Notes: generated by a model from the sequence alone, not told the origin. A DNA stretch of 64,000 nt from Prosapia bicincta (GCA_036971475.1 JBAIZL010000006.1:7108501-7172500); one strand, 5' to 3'. Counted from the first letter of the stretch, positions 1 to 10,844 are shown. Program-made: numbers and translations.

Positions 1-293
1 GAATGGTTGCTGAATTGCTGGCAATTAATGCTGCATTGGTAAGCTGTCAATATATCTGTGAATCGGATTCACACAGATTCGAAATCAGCCCTCCAAATTC
101 TGGTGCTGCCATACACTATGTCATACTCCTTTTGAGTTGCTGAATCGAGGAGGTTAATTGTGATGTTGCAAGATGAGGGGAAAAAGGTAGTCTTCCAGTG
201 GGTCCCTGCCCATTGCGGGTTGAGAGGGAATGAAGAAGCTGATGAAGTAGCAAAATTAGCCTCAGCAATGCAACCTGCTGACCGAGAGACATA
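1..293 (+). pseudogene. RNase H domain relic of a non-LTR retrotransposon
   Basis: Translating in two frames gives recognisable RNase H pieces: AELLAINAAL near the left edge, TDSKSALQIL at 73-102, and the C-terminal block WVPAHCGLRGNEEADEVAKL ending at a stop near 293. The order (acidic helix, D in TDS, H in AHCG, D in NEEAD) is that of the RNase H domain that ends ORF2 of insect non-LTR elements. The pieces lie in different frames and a stop follows each, so the copy is dead. It is similar to, but not the same family as, the intact element on the opposite strand at 968-5490. The 5' part lies outside the window. Confidence 0.75.
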
Positions 294-957
294 ATCCCTC
301 TTATATTGTCAAAAGTCTGCAGAGCGATTTTTCAGGAGAAAGTGGACTGAGAAATGGTCGCGATGTGCTGTCTGTCGACCCCTATTTAACCTCCAGAATG
401 AACCGGAAAAAGAAGACATGTATAGCGGAATCAAAGGAAGTTTATGTACTTTCGCAATTAGAGCTCAATCGGTTACAATTGGCATCGGCTACAATTGAAG
501 CTGGACTCCTGCTGGAAGAAGTAAGAAAGTAAGTAACATATGATAGGAATATTGATTCATGATTAGGCAGAGTTGAATCATCAAGTTAAATGGAAAACTG
601 GCCTCAAGTAATCGCACAGTGACATTTCAATGTCCTTAGTAATTTTATCAATTCTTCTGGATAGAATCATTGCTCAACAGAATTTTTTGATGATTTCTGA
701 TGTGTTATGATGAATAATAGTTTCAAATACTTTTTTGAATGCCGGCAAAATCTATTATTCTTATTTCTTACCAAGAGTATGTGGTTTTCCCCTTTTTGCA
801 ATTAACAATAAAATATAATTTGGACATCATAATCAATCTTTAACGAACACCAAAACACCCACCATTTGCCTTGACTTACTACCGCCAACAAAGGGGATAG
901 CATGGAAGGCTTCGACACCAATTGGGCTGTACTACTCATGTTGAGAATCTATGATAT
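294..957. other. No recognised feature
   Basis: AT-rich sequence with short ORFs only. Positions 294-530 may still be decayed 3' part of the RNase H element; no poly(A) tail or repeat boundary was seen. Confidence 0.4.
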
Positions 958-967
958 AAATTAACAC
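958..967. repeat. Target-site duplication of the non-LTR element, 3' copy
   Basis: AAATTAACAC directly next to the poly(T) run; the identical 10 bases occur at 5491-5500 beside the element's 5' end. Confidence 0.85.
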
Positions 968-1056
968 TTTTTTTTTTTTTTTTTTTTAACTTGGGAGCGG
1001 GTTTGAATTGCCCGAAGCACTGCTACCTTAAGGTATATTGTACTTACCTCCCTGAT

Positions 1057-4000
1057 CTAGTCAAATAACCCCTTCCCTCTTACCAGGTTTAGGAGTTTCC
1101 TGACTAGAGTTTTACCTTCAGCATCCACCAAAGCCGTTCCATCACCAAAGAGGTTGAAGCGCCTCTCAGCAAGTACTCCACATCTGTAAATAATGTGTGT
1201 GGCAGTCTCCTGTTCCTGCCCGCACAATCTGCACACTGGTTCATCCTTGTAGATACCCATTTTATGCAAATGTTTCCTTAGTCCACAGTGTCCCGTGAGT
1301 AGTCCTGTGGCTATCCTTAATTCCTGCCTAGACAGATAGATGAGACTCTTCTGCAGCCCCAAGGAAGGTCTCCTAAGGGTTAGCTTACTGTGCCTCATCC
1401 CTTCGGCCCTGATCCAGTGCTCACAGTGTCTTTCAGCCATCCACCTTCGCACTGTCATCCTGACCATGGATTTGGAAATACCCACCGCAGGTTCCGGTCC
1501 AATCAGGGGAGTCGAAGACCCCTCCCTGGCCAGCGCATCTGCGGCTTCATTTCCAAGTATTCCCCTATGCCCTGGCACCCAACCAATCTTGACTTGATTG
1601 TGCCTTGCCAGAGCTTGTAGGTTAATTAGGCACTCCCTGACTATGGCCGAGGTGACCACGTGTCCGTTTAGTGCCTTAATTGCTGCCTGACTGTCGGAGA
1701 AAATAGCAATCCGGGCCCCATGTGTTTCCCTTCTCGCTATCTCTCCCAGACAGGCATTTATAGCATATACTTCGGCCTGAAAGACAGAGGTATGCCTCCC
1801 CAAGGAAAAAACTAGTTCTACCCTTGGGTTTTTACAATACACCCCCGCTCCAGTGCCGAAGTCCATCTTGGAGCCATCTGTGTACCAGATCTGAGCTCCC
1901 GATGTTAATGTCTCTGACCATTCCATCACAGTTTGGTGGACCTGGTCAGGTGCAAACATTCGAGTAATGTGGTCGCTGCCCATTTCCAAGACGGGTTCTT
2001 TGACCACGCACTCGATACTCATATGTCCCGAGACATCTGGGAGGTTAGCCCAGTTGCTCGAGTTGCGCAATCTCCATGCCGCTAGCCTCGCCTCTCCCCT
2101 AAGGACAAGCTCAAGGGGAGGGAGGTTAAGCATTACTTCCATTGCTGCACCTGGTGTAGTTGACATCGCTCCCAGTGTGCACAGACAGGCCAATCTCTGG
2201 ATAGAGCTCAGTTTAGCTCTTGTCTGTGCCTGGTTGGCCTTTGTCCACCACACCAGAGCTCCATAGGTAATCATAGGTCTTATCACCCTCAGATACATCC
2301 AGTGCATCATTGATGGCTTCAGTCCCCATTTCTTACCCACCATTCTTCTCACAGTCATCAGTGCCCTTTTGGCCCTGTTAACTGTCCTCTCAAGATGTGG
2401 ATTCCAGGTGAGTTTCCTGTCCAGAGTAACTCCCAGGTACTTCACCTCCCCCACAAACTCAAGGTATTCACCAAACAAGCGGGGCATCCTGGTCGTCAGA
2501 TCTTTTCGCTGTCTGGTGAAGTTAATGAGAGCAGTCTTTTTTGGATTTACCCTAAGGTTCTCCTTTTTACACCACTCTTCAATCAGTCGTAGAGGATTTC
2601 TGATTACCTCAAGGACTGTATCAGGGAATCTGCCCAGGATCAGGACAACTATGTCGTCCGCATATCCTAGACAGAAGTACCCCTGTTCATTCAGGAGTTC
2701 AATAAGGTTGTCAACCACTAGGCACCACAACAGAGGAGAGAGAACCCCCCCCTGTGCACAGCCCAGACTTGTCTCCGCCCTTCTGACCTCCCCTGCCACC
2801 TCTACAGAAATGCTTCTGTTTGTTAACATGGAACTTATCCAACCACACGTGGTCGCATCCACTCCATGACGTCTTGCACCACTTACCATCGTCTCCACTG
2901 AGGGGTTATTGAAAGCCCCTTCAATGTCGAGGAAGGCACCTATGGCACAACCTTTCTTAGCGATCATTTGCTCAATCCTACCAACCACTTGATGGAGAGC
3001 TCCCTCGCAAGATTTCCCCGGTTGGTAAGCATACTGGTTCCAATGCAGTGGTTTGATAGCCAAAGCACCCCCCCTAATATGCCTATCAACCAGTTTTTCA
3101 AGTCCCTTGAGAACAAAGGACATGAGTGTGATAGGTCTGTATCCTTTCCCTTCCGATTGGTTACCGGTGGGCTTAGGTATAAAGACCACCTTACTAGATT
3201 TCCAGGCTGCCGGCACATGCCCTAGAGCAATGCTTAGCCTGTATAATTTAGTAAGTACCAGCACCAGCATATCCATTCCCTGCTGCAGCAGCACAGGATA
3301 GATCCCATCTGGACCTGGAGATTTGTAGGGTTTAAAAGTGCCAATAGCCCATCTTACCCTTTGTGGAGTTACTATCCTCCTTGCCACTTCCCAGTCCTCC
3401 CTCTTACCACGTCTTGTGGAGAGTTTGGTAACCGGTTCAGTGTCTGCTCCCCCAAGTTTCCTCAGGGTACTGGAAGGGAAATGTGTCCTGATTAATTCTT
3501 CCACAGTTTCCCCTGCCGTTTTTGTTATATTTCCCAGTGGAGTTCTTAGCATCCCCACCGGGTTCACTGGGTCCTTAGAGAGCACTTTATACAGTCGTGC
3601 CCCTTCCCGAGTTTTGTCAATCTCATGACAAAACTCCTTCCAGGACTTCCTGCGCGCTTCTCTAATTGCCCTGTTGTATTCGGTTAGTGTTTTCCTATAC
3701 AGGTCCCACTCCCCGTTCTTTTTTGCTCTATTAAAGAGTCTCCTGGTGGTCTTCCGAAGTTTGGCTAGCTTCTTGTTCCACCATGACGGATCCCCTACTT
3801 TCCTCCCCTCACTGAGAGGGCAGTTATCGGTAAAGGATTCTATTATAGCCTCGCCAACCAATGTGGCAGAGTCTTCTAGCTCTCTCCTCCCACCATACTC
3901 CAATCCAGCCTCCTCAATCCGAACACCCAGGTCCCTCCTGTAGGAGTCCCAGTCTGTTCTTCTTGGATCCCTGGTTGGACGAAGCATGGCTGGATTTAGA

Positions 4001-4671
4001 GAGATATCATACCTAATATGTCTGTGATCAGAAGAAGATGGTTCATCCGACACATGCCAATTTAGTACATACCTAGCCATCTGGTTCGATGCCACCGTAA
4101 TGTCCAGGACCTCCTGTCTGGCCCTAGTGACAAACGTCGGCTCTTCCCCCTGATTTAGGACTAGTAGATTCTTAGAGCTAAGATAAGCTAAAAGTTCCTC
4201 ACCTCTAGTGTTTGTACCTGTACTACCCCACGAAGTGTGATGGGAGTTAGCATCCATACCCACCAGCAGCTCCTCATCCACAGCCTCGCAGTGCTCGACC
4301 AGGCTCCTCAGCTCTTGTGTTGGCAGAGCCCCCGCGCAGTCAAAGGGGAGATATGCCGTGGCCAGGTTCAGCCTCTTCATCCCCCCCTCCGCCCGCAGCT
4401 CCACCGTCACTGCTAACAAATCCCTGCAACAGAAGTTCGTTAGTACAAAAGCACACAACCCCCTCCTAACCAGGATACACGTCCTGGGAACACCGGAGTC
4501 CTTATCATACAACAACTTACCTCCAGATGTCGCCAGCCCGCATATTTTTCCTCCAGAAATCCATGGTTCCTGGATGAGCACCAAGTCCACCTCTCCCCTG
4601 TCCAGCATCCTACACACGACAGCACTCGCCGCCCTGCTATGCTGTAGGTTCACTTGGAGGATCTTGATCAT
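1057..4671 (-). CDS. ORF2 polyprotein: APE endonuclease, reverse transcriptase, RNase H, CCHC finger
   Basis: 1204 residues without a stop. Residues 1-220 form an exonuclease/endonuclease/phosphatase domain with E35 in IQEPW, D140/N142 in GMDANSHH and the SSDHR block near 213-217. This domain nicks target DNA to prime reverse transcription. The RT spans about 430-760, with D582 in FLDIEGAF and the catalytic YADD at 670-673. RNase H spans about 925-1050 with all four acidic residues: D932 (YTDGS), E967 (FQAEVYA), D993 (SDSQA), D1045 (NEAADALA), plus H1035 (PGHRG). A C-terminal C1147-C1150-H1159-C1164 knuckle (CRLC) follows. The start at 4671 opens MIKILQVNLQHSR, the usual beginning of such endonucleases, 8 nt after the upstream ORF's stop. 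All catalytic residues are present, so the enzyme could be active. Confidence 0.95.
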   Translation of the reverse strand: MIKILQVNLQHSRAASAVVCRMLDRGEVDLVLIQEPWISGGKICGLATSGGKLLYDKDSGVPRTCILVRRGLCAFVLTNFCCRDLLAVTVELRAEGGMKRLNLATAYLPFDCAGALPTQELRSLVEHCEAVDEELLVGMDANSHHTSWGSTGTNTRGEELLAYLSSKNLLVLNQGEEPTFVTRARQEVLDITVASNQMARYVLNWHVSDEPSSSDHRHIRYDISLNPAMLRPTRDPRRTDWDSYRRDLGVRIEEAGLEYGGRRELEDSATLVGEAIIESFTDNCPLSEGRKVGDPSWWNKKLAKLRKTTRRLFNRAKKNGEWDLYRKTLTEYNRAIREARRKSWKEFCHEIDKTREGARLYKVLSKDPVNPVGMLRTPLGNITKTAGETVEELIRTHFPSSTLRKLGGADTEPVTKLSTRRGKREDWEVARRIVTPQRVRWAIGTFKPYKSPGPDGIYPVLLQQGMDMLVLVLTKLYRLSIALGHVPAAWKSSKVVFIPKPTGNQSEGKGYRPITLMSFVLKGLEKLVDRHIRGGALAIKPLHWNQYAYQPGKSCEGALHQVVGRIEQMIAKKGCAIGAFLDIEGAFNNPSVETMVSGARRHGVDATTCGWISSMLTNRSISVEVAGEVRRAETSLGCAQGGVLSPLLWCLVVDNLIELLNEQGYFCLGYADDIVVLILGRFPDTVLEVIRNPLRLIEEWCKKENLRVNPKKTALINFTRQRKDLTTRMPRLFGEYLEFVGEVKYLGVTLDRKLTWNPHLERTVNRAKRALMTVRRMVGKKWGLKPSMMHWMYLRVIRPMITYGALVWWTKANQAQTRAKLSSIQRLACLCTLGAMSTTPGAAMEVMLNLPPLELVLRGEARLAAWRLRNSSNWANLPDVSGHMSIECVVKEPVLEMGSDHITRMFAPDQVHQTVMEWSETLTSGAQIWYTDGSKMDFGTGAGVYCKNPRVELVFSLGRHTSVFQAEVYAINACLGEIARRETHGARIAIFSDSQAAIKALNGHVVTSAIVRECLINLQALARHNQVKIGWVPGHRGILGNEAADALAREGSSTPLIGPEPAVGISKSMVRMTVRRWMAERHCEHWIRAEGMRHSKLTLRRPSLGLQKSLIYLSRQELRIATGLLTGHCGLRKHLHKMGIYKDEPVCRLCGQEQETATHIIYRCGVLAERRFNLFGDGTALVDAEGKTLVRKLLNLVRGKGLFD

Positions 4672-4679
4672 TGTTCTGC

Positions 4680-5042
4680 TTAATTTGCAGTCGCCTGGGT
4701 CCGCAGAGCAGCCCCAGGACTAGACATTGAGCTCAACTCTACAGCCACTTCACCGGTTTCTGCAGTCGGCAGCTTGACAGCCGCCCCCGCACCCCCAGTG
4801 ATGGTTGCCGTTGACACATCTGCTACAGACTCACGGTTTGCCGTCTCATTGGCTCCCACTGTCTGTGCAGTCTCGAAATTAATTCTTATACTTACTTGGT
4901 CCATTAAAGTCCCACGAGTATGGGGGAAATAACGGTCGACCAGAGCAGAGCCCCCACTGCCCTGGCAAGACAACATACAATGAGGTTTTGTCTGGTTCCT
5001 CAAGGGGATCGTTTGGGACTGCATTTTATACCCTGCAGCCAT
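4680..5042 (-). CDS. Short first ORF of the non-LTR element (120 aa)
   Basis: A 120-residue ORF, rich in Ser, Thr, Ala and Gly, lies directly upstream of ORF2 and stops 8 nt before the ORF2 ATG. Such close spacing is compatible with stop/reinitiation for ORF2 translation, which is an inference. ORF1 proteins of this class normally carry esterase, coiled-coil or CCHC domains; none is visible here and the length is well below usual. It may be a genuinely reduced ORF1, a remnant of a frameshifted one, or a chance ORF in the leader. Confidence 0.45.
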   Translation of the reverse strand: MAAGYKMQSQTIPLRNQTKPHCMLSCQGSGGSALVDRYFPHTRGTLMDQVSIRINFETAQTVGANETANRESVADVSTATITGGAGAAVKLPTAETGEVAVELSSMSSPGAALRTQATAN

Positions 5043-5490
5043 TCATCCTTCGGCACGATGCCTTCCACCTTGGATTGGGTATTCAGTCACTGACCTTGAA
5101 GCACACCCCAAGTTCAGGACATTATTAACTGCTCAGATGAACAGCCTGCTTTACTCTCTTTTTTACAACCGTGTCGTTTGGGCAGTTTCCCGCCCCTACT
5201 TCACTGTCGCATTGCCCTTGGTTCACCCGGGAGGTGAGAGTAGCATTGTGAGGACTTAATTCCCAACTACCCCAGTCTCCCCGGTCAGAGCACTCGGTTA
5301 TTTCTACCAAGCCCAACCGGTTGACTGACGAGGAGGGATAATTCCTCACCTTTGAACCATAGCCTTGGTCCAGGCCTGCATATTCAGAAACCTTCCAGAA
5401 TCCTTATTCACAGGTAACCTACATTTCTGTAGGCCGTCCCACTATCCGCCACCTGTGGACCCGCCCGGTTGCTCAGGCCAGCTTGCCGGG
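5043..5490 (-). promoter_or_regulatory. 5' leader of the non-LTR element
   Basis: About 450 bases from the mapped 5' end to the first ORF, GC-rich, with only a 74-codon ORF (5125-5349) of no recognisable content. On the - strand it opens CCCGG and has the complementary CCGGG about 20 nt later, so a terminal stem is possible. Internal promoters are expected in this class but no promoter motif was identified. Confidence 0.5.
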
Positions 5491-5500
5491 AAATTAACAC
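5491..5500. repeat. Target-site duplication of the non-LTR element, 5' copy
   Basis: Perfect match to 958-967. It fixes the element's 5' end at 5490 and shows the copy is not 5'-truncated relative to its own insertion. Confidence 0.85.
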
Positions 5501-6385
5501 TGCTTGAATATTGGAATTGAACACAAGCATTACTTTAAGATCTTAAAGATACAGTTTGTGTCTAAAAATTATACCTAGAAATTGAAATAAGTGGGATGGA
5601 ATATATTACCTGTGATAAATTATACAGATGACAACATAACAACATTAAAGATATCTAACTCAATCTATTATGAGAGTTTAATATATGGTTCAGGCTAAGT
5701 AGTAATGATATTATATGGAATATAAAACTAATAACAAGCTCTAGACTATTTGGAAGAGACAAGGACATTTTATAGATGAATCCAGCTTAAGAGTCAATGC
5801 TCAGTTTTATTTCACAAAGGAAGAGGGGGTTATTTCAAAACACTGAACAAAATATTACATTCTGGTGAACATATATTTATGTCAATTGAAATATTTTTTT
5901 ATAAAATATGTTTGTAAGATAAATAAATAGCAGCAACATATGAAGTGTTGAAACACTTCATACGTTGTTACTGTGTAAATAAGAGTTAGTTTTACTATGT
6001 AAAACATTTGTATGTGTTTACTTATCTTCTCTCAATAAATTTGTTTATACAGTTATTGCAATCTCAATTATTATTTTGTCACTGAAAATATATTTTTAGT
6101 TTCTTTTTAAACTACTAAACTACCTATTTTTAATATTTGGTTATCTAGTCTTTTAAATTTTAGCTGATTTCAAATATTTCTAACAGAGCAAGCACATTGT
6201 TGTAAGACCAACTACTTGCAACATATGTAATGTTAGAGAATTGTAGTTTTTTTAAAATTTAAATTTGTGGCAAATCAGCTATTTTACCATTTGGATATTA
6301 TACTCATAAACAAATAATAATAATAATATAACCTTCTACATATTACTTACTGGTGACAACTATATAATTAATTGTTTGTTCATAG
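5501..6385. other. AT-rich intron or intergenic DNA with one small hairpin
   Basis: No coding signal. A near-perfect hairpin lies at about 5932-5972 (arms AACATATGAAGTGTT and ACACTTCATACGTTGTT). Confidence 0.4.
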
Positions 6386-6510
6386 TTACACAAAATGATA
6401 TTTGTCATTGAAGAAGCAGAAAATGGTAATAAAGAGATATACACATTAAATTTCTCCTATACTGATCCCATTAACAGCTTTGACATTGACAGTGAAAGTG
6501 GTGACAATAT
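6386..6510 (+). CDS. HORMA-domain protein, exon a (first exon visible)
   Basis: Preceded by acceptor TTCATAG and ended by donor AT|GTAAGT. It translates from phase 0 to LHKMIFVIEEAENGNKEIYT..., then LNFSYTDPINSFDIDSESGD, with two bases left over. This matches the central HORMA strand region of HORMAD1/Hop1 proteins, where a YLRM-like start, acidic turn, aromatic FxFxY strand and Asp/Ser-rich loop follow each other. HORMADs bind closure motifs on axis proteins and control meiotic recombination and synapsis. Exons for the N-terminal part of the domain should lie upstream and are not visible in the window. The junction phase agrees with the exon at 12880. Family assignment is from pattern recognition, not a search. 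Confidence 0.75.
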
Positions 6511-6799
6511 GTAAGTATAAAAACTTCTTATGAGTGAATATGTATAATAATTCAATTCGTAATTTGTTGTATTTTTCTAACCTAATAAAAACATGCAATG
6601 TATCTATAAAATTCTACGGAAACATAATTACCAATTCTTTTTTATTTGAAGTGAAAGTAACCATTAAATGTTGTAAGAATTTTGAATCAAAACCTTTTAA
6701 ACCCTTAGCCCTAATAAAATTTACTTTTAATTTAAAAATTTAAACAAAAATTATTTGGGTTATTTAAGTGTTAAATATACTATATATAGAATATATATA

Positions 6800-6995
6800 T
6801 ATATATCGTGATATTTCACATTGTCCATTATTTTTCTGTTGCACTGACTTTATGAAGTTACTACTATTAATCTAAACAATTTTTTACACAACTAAGTGCA
6901 ATAATTTTACTTTATGTGATGAGGCACCTTTCGGTCACTTGACGATTGTCGAATCACTGAATTAATTTTAACTATTTTTCTGGTGTCATTCGATC

Positions 6996-6998
<3 letters not shown>
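6800..6998 (-). repeat. Family G PLE end, partial copy
   Basis: About 200 bases similar to 63165-63350, including CACTGACTTTATGAAGTTA and the block TTTCGGTCA...TTGTCGAATCACTGA. It runs straight into a (TA)n tract. On the - strand, 6914-6960 folds like a hammerhead: stem I GUGAU/AUCAC, core UCGACAA, GAAA, stem III AG(GUGC)CU, triplet CUC. Confidence 0.65.

Positions 6999-7054
<56 letters not shown>
6999..7054. repeat. (TA)n microsatellite
   Basis: Uninterrupted TA repeat between a family G end and an inverted-repeat element. Confidence 0.95.
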
Positions 7055-7056
<2 letters not shown>

Positions 7057-7280
7057 AATTTTTGGACTAGATAGGAGACTGACAGACTTACCTAATGGCA
7101 ATAGTCCAAAACTGCAATCTCCTGGAAATAAATAAATAAACTTATCACACTATTGAAATATTTCAATAGTTGATAAGTTTTTTATATTTGTCTCTTTATT
7201 TATTTATTTCCATGAGATTGCAGTTTTGGACTAATGCCATTAGGTAAGTCTGTCAGTCTCCTATCTAGTCCAAAAATTCC
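7055..7280. repeat. Inverted-repeat (fold-back) element related to family A
   Basis: Arms begin GGAATTTTTGGACTAGATAG and end with the complement at 7280. They share GACTGACAGACTTACC with family A, while the middle carries another sequence (GATTGCAGTTTTGGACTA type). TA repeats lie on its left and a little beyond its right end. Confidence 0.8.
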
Positions 7281-7365
7281 TAAATAAGCTTTAAGATCTA
7301 CTAGAACTAACCTATATATATATATATATATATTTAGGTTAGTTTTGGTTGGTAAAGGTTATTTA

Positions 7366-7705
7366 GATTTTTTGGACTAGGAGACTGACAGACTTACCTC
7401 GGTAAGAGTCCTCTCTGTAGTATTGAAATAGAAACACATAAAAGCACTTAACCATTGATATATTTCAACCACACAGTGGTCTTTGTCAATCAAAGAGAAA
7501 ACACAAAAAGAAATATGAGAGAATGAAATAAAATAAATAAGATTTCATTCTCTCATATTTCTTTTTGTGTTTTCTCTTTGATTGACGAAGACCACTGTGT
7601 GGTTGAAATATATCATTGGTTAAGTGCTTTTATGTGTTTCTATTTCAAGACTACAGAGTGGACTCTTACCAAGGTAAGTCTATCAGTCTCCTAGTCCAAA
7701 AAATC
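7366..7705. repeat. Family A palindromic element, copy 1
   Basis: Nearly perfect palindrome with arms of about 164 bases (7366-7529 and 7542-7705), each running from GATTTTTTGGACTAGGAGAC inwards to ATTTCATTCTCTC. The arm equals the 3' terminal region of the PLE at 32.1-33.8 kb. It is embedded between TA repeats. The right arm contains TTGACGA followed by a hairpin (GACCAC-TGT-GTGGTT) and GAAA. Confidence 0.9.
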
Positions 7706-7710
7706 TATAT

Positions 7711-9295
7711 ATATATATATATATACTATAATATGTATTGTTGTGTATTAATAAAGAAATAAGACAATTTACAATTACAAGAATAATTTATTGAATTTAC
7801 AATATATATATGTGTGTGTGTTAGGGGAGTAATTATAAAAATTAGTATGGATTTTGAATATGATAGTTGTAAGTACTATTGTACTATGGAGAGAGAGTTA
7901 TTATTATTTAAGGTGTATGGTAAGGAATTTATAACTCTTAACATAATACTTAGGAGTAAAATATATAAGTTGAAAAATTATAAATTTAAAACATTAAATT
8001 AATAACTATGAAGCATTATGGTACTATAAATATTGATATAATTATTGATATTATAAAATATTTGGAACAATAAAAACAATAACCTAATAGTAATTTTTTG
8101 AGGCATAATTCGTTTTAAAGCGTGTTAATAAAATAATTGTATGCCCTGTTCCTAACTAAACTAAACAACAATCACTGAACTAAAAGTCTAATCCAAAGTA
8201 TTTATCAAAACAGTTCATTTTGTTATTAAAGTACAAATAAACACCACAAGACTGCTCTTTGAATAGGGGTGAGACTGAATTTATTTTAGTAAAAGCTTTT
8301 AATTAGAGATTCTACTATAAGGTGTATAAAATTAACAAAAGCAATCTGTTACCCCTCCCCCCCAAAGAGACAGTGCCATTATTTCTTAGATGAGAAACTC
8401 ATTCCATTAGTTGTTCATAACTTATTAGCATGAATTGATTGTAGTACTTAACAACTGTAGGAGCATAAACTTGTGTTTAGTTTCTTTGTTGTCCTTCTTT
8501 CCACTGATGATACTTCAGTCTCATGGTAAATTGAAGCTAAGAAAACACTTTTAGTGTTTTGCCATTTGAAGAACATAACACCATTGTATAAAGTTTGATT
8601 ATCTTAATTACCTTTTTGAGCTTCTCATCATCAAGAATGTCAGTAGGGAGTTCTTTTCTATTTGCATGAATTTTTCCAAGTGCCAGTGTCTTACCATTTT
8701 CTATCTTTCTAACAAGATAAAACTATCGTAATATCATTGATTCAATATCAGTATTTTCTACACTGTCTAAAGGCAAAAGTTTTTTATAAAATTGTGATTA
8801 TTTCCTTGCCTCTCATAAATAACTATTCAATTAAACTGAAAAATGATAGAAATTAAATCAAAATTCCTAAATACTGAAAACTAAAGACTAACAGTTTATA
8901 AACTGGCTTTAAATACTGATTATTAACAAAAACACACCATAATCTAAAATGGAAATAAGTTGTTAAAGTTAAATATGCTTGGTAGTCACAAGTACCACTT
9001 AAGTTTTTCAAAATTACTACATATTTTGACAATAAAAAGACTTTAATATTTACACTCACAAATCTTACTAGTATTTTTTTGAGTTAAATTAAGTTTTATT
9101 TCTCACAAGTTTGATTTTAATGAAAAGTTAGCCCTATTGTGTTCAAACGTTAACATATTAAAATTAAAGAGACTTATAACCAGAAATTTTATAAAAACTC
9201 TTGGGGTAAATAACAGTTTGAATTAGGCTTAACTTAATTCTGTAAGCTAATTCAAAAGACTTTCTTCTTAATTCCAAAAAAACATACTTATTTGT
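7711..9295. other. No recognised feature (intron)
   Basis: AT-rich DNA. The short ORFs at 7814-8002 and 8853-9059 have no recognisable content and low-complexity composition. Confidence 0.4.
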
Positions 9296-9362
9296 GCTGC
9301 CTTTTTGTTATCATAATATATATATATATATACTTAGGATTAGGTGCTGCCTTTTTGTTATC

Positions 9363-9425
<63 letters not shown>

Positions 9426-9440
9426 ATACTTAGGATTAGG
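9296..9440. repeat. Tandem duplication with (TA)n
   Basis: The block GTGCTGCCTTTTTGTTATCA followed by TA repeats and ACTTAGGATTAGG occurs twice in a row; the second TA tract (about 9366-9427) is longer. Confidence 0.8.
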
Positions 9441-9463
9441 GCCATCTGTTAGATACATCAGTT

Positions 9464-10151
9464 CAGTGGCGCACCCAAGGGAGGGGCCAAGGGCGCCCTG
9501 GCCCCCCCTTAGCATGAGAAAAAAATTAAATTTATAAATAAGTTGAAAATGACAAAGAAAAATATTATATATTTAAATGGAATTTAGGTGTAGGGTAATA
9601 CGAAAGTCAATAGAAAATAATATTTAGCCTACTTGTAAATTGAATTCTCTGAGTCAGTATTTCCTCTAGTGAATGGACTGTAATAGCCTATATTTATTGA
9701 AAATGCGCCATCCACCGTTGGATAAAATACATGCTTTCATTACTTTTATTTTTATCCTGTTTTAAGAGCCTTATTAGATGTTAAGTAACATTAAATTTTA
9801 GCAATCTTTAAATGTATCATTAATTTTTAAAAATCTTATTTTTTCGCTTTGCGGTAAAATACACAGTTTTTGGCGCCTCAAGGTACAACAAAATAAGCAT
9901 TGATTTACTTGACAATTGATAATTATGGGGAAATATTGAAATTGTCGAAAAATAATAAACAACCTACTATACTATGACATAAAAAACACAGAATTAGTCT
10001 CAATTTGAGTCTTTTTTATGTTGCTTATGCTTAAAACATAAGTTTTAGAGTGGTAAAAACTCAATATTTTCTATGGGGGTGAACAAACCAAACCCCACTC
10101 GGCCCCGTTATAGTTCTGGCCCCCCTTGACCAAATCCTGGGTGCGCCACTG
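9464..10151. mobile_element. hAT-type MITE, 688 bp, with 8-bp TSD
   Basis: Terminal inverted repeats start CAGTGGCGCACCCAAGG on the left; the right end is the complement of CAGTGGCGCACCCAGGAT. Exact 8-bp target duplications CATCAGTT flank it (9456-9463 and 10152-10159), the hAT signature. The interior has no transposase coding, so it would need a partner enzyme. It lies in the intron before the HORMA exon at 12880. Confidence 0.9.
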
Positions 10152-10159
10152 CATCAGTT

Positions 10160-10840
10160 TATGTCAAGTATCATGTCAGTACTCAATTTTATAATTTGTA
10201 TTAAAATATTATTAGAATGTATTTTATTTTATACATAATGATTTTAAAATATTAAATAATGGGAGATTCAATCATGTTAATAAGGACCAATGGAGTAACA
10301 GGGGGGGAGGTTAACCAAAATGATTATAAAGGTTTAAAAAAAAATCTTTTATAAATGTTTTAAATATCCAAGTTTTGTAGTAAATTTTCATAAGAAAATT
10401 CAAATATTTTAATTTCAAGATAGTTTTTATTTAAAATCATTTAACAGTAACATAAAGCTGCTACAAAAATATGCACATACAATGTAAGTAAACGACTTGA
10501 AATACCTCTAGCTTCATATAGAGATAGCCATTTATTCGAGAATTGATATTTCCAAAAAGCTCTTAAATGGACTAGCTGTGGTTTCTAATAATGAGAGATT
10601 CTCTGTATCAGAGGATCAAGTTATTAATGAACTTTTACAGAAGTATAATACAAGCATTGTGTCTTTATAGAATTGAAGTTAATGAAAGTGAATGTTTGAA
10701 GTTTACTTTTAATAGCTTGTTATTTTTGTCAGCCTTCAACTCGATTTCCTCAATAACTCCCTTAAAGTACTTGTAATGCATGTTAATTAAGGACCCACTC
10801 TTTATATTTTATTTTGAATATATATTTAAATTAGGAAGAT
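10160..10840. other. No recognised feature (intron)
   Basis: AT-rich; the 61-codon ORF at 10591-10776 is not recognisable. Confidence 0.4.
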
Positions 10841-10844
10841 ATTT

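Larger units (their letters stand above)
968..5490 (-). mobile_element. Full-length non-LTR retrotransposon with endonuclease, RT and RNase H
   Basis: The element lies on the - strand. Its 3' end is a pure run of 20 T on the + strand (968-987), that is, a poly(A) tail. A perfect 10-bp target-site duplication, AAATTAACAC, flanks it at 958-967 and 5491-5500. Inside are a 5' leader (about 5043-5490), a short first ORF (4680-5042) and an intact 1204-residue ORF2 (1057-4671). The interior is much more GC-rich than the DNA around it, which marks the insertion by composition alone. Uninterrupted ORF2, clean tail and perfect duplication indicate a recent insertion. The domain set (APE-type endonuclease, RT, RNase H, CCHC) fits RNase H-bearing clades of the R1/LOA/I group; which clade is not settled here. 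It sits outside the recognised exons. Confidence 0.93.

Noticed and set aside
2964..3218. 84-codon and similar ORFs inside 1057-4671
   Set aside because: Shadows of the intact ORF2 in other frames; their composition follows the codon pattern of the real frame.
5430..5490. HDV-like ribozyme at the 5' end of the non-LTR element
   Set aside because: A CCCGG/CCGGG pair fits a P1-like stem, but P2, P4 and the catalytic C could not be placed; not claimed.
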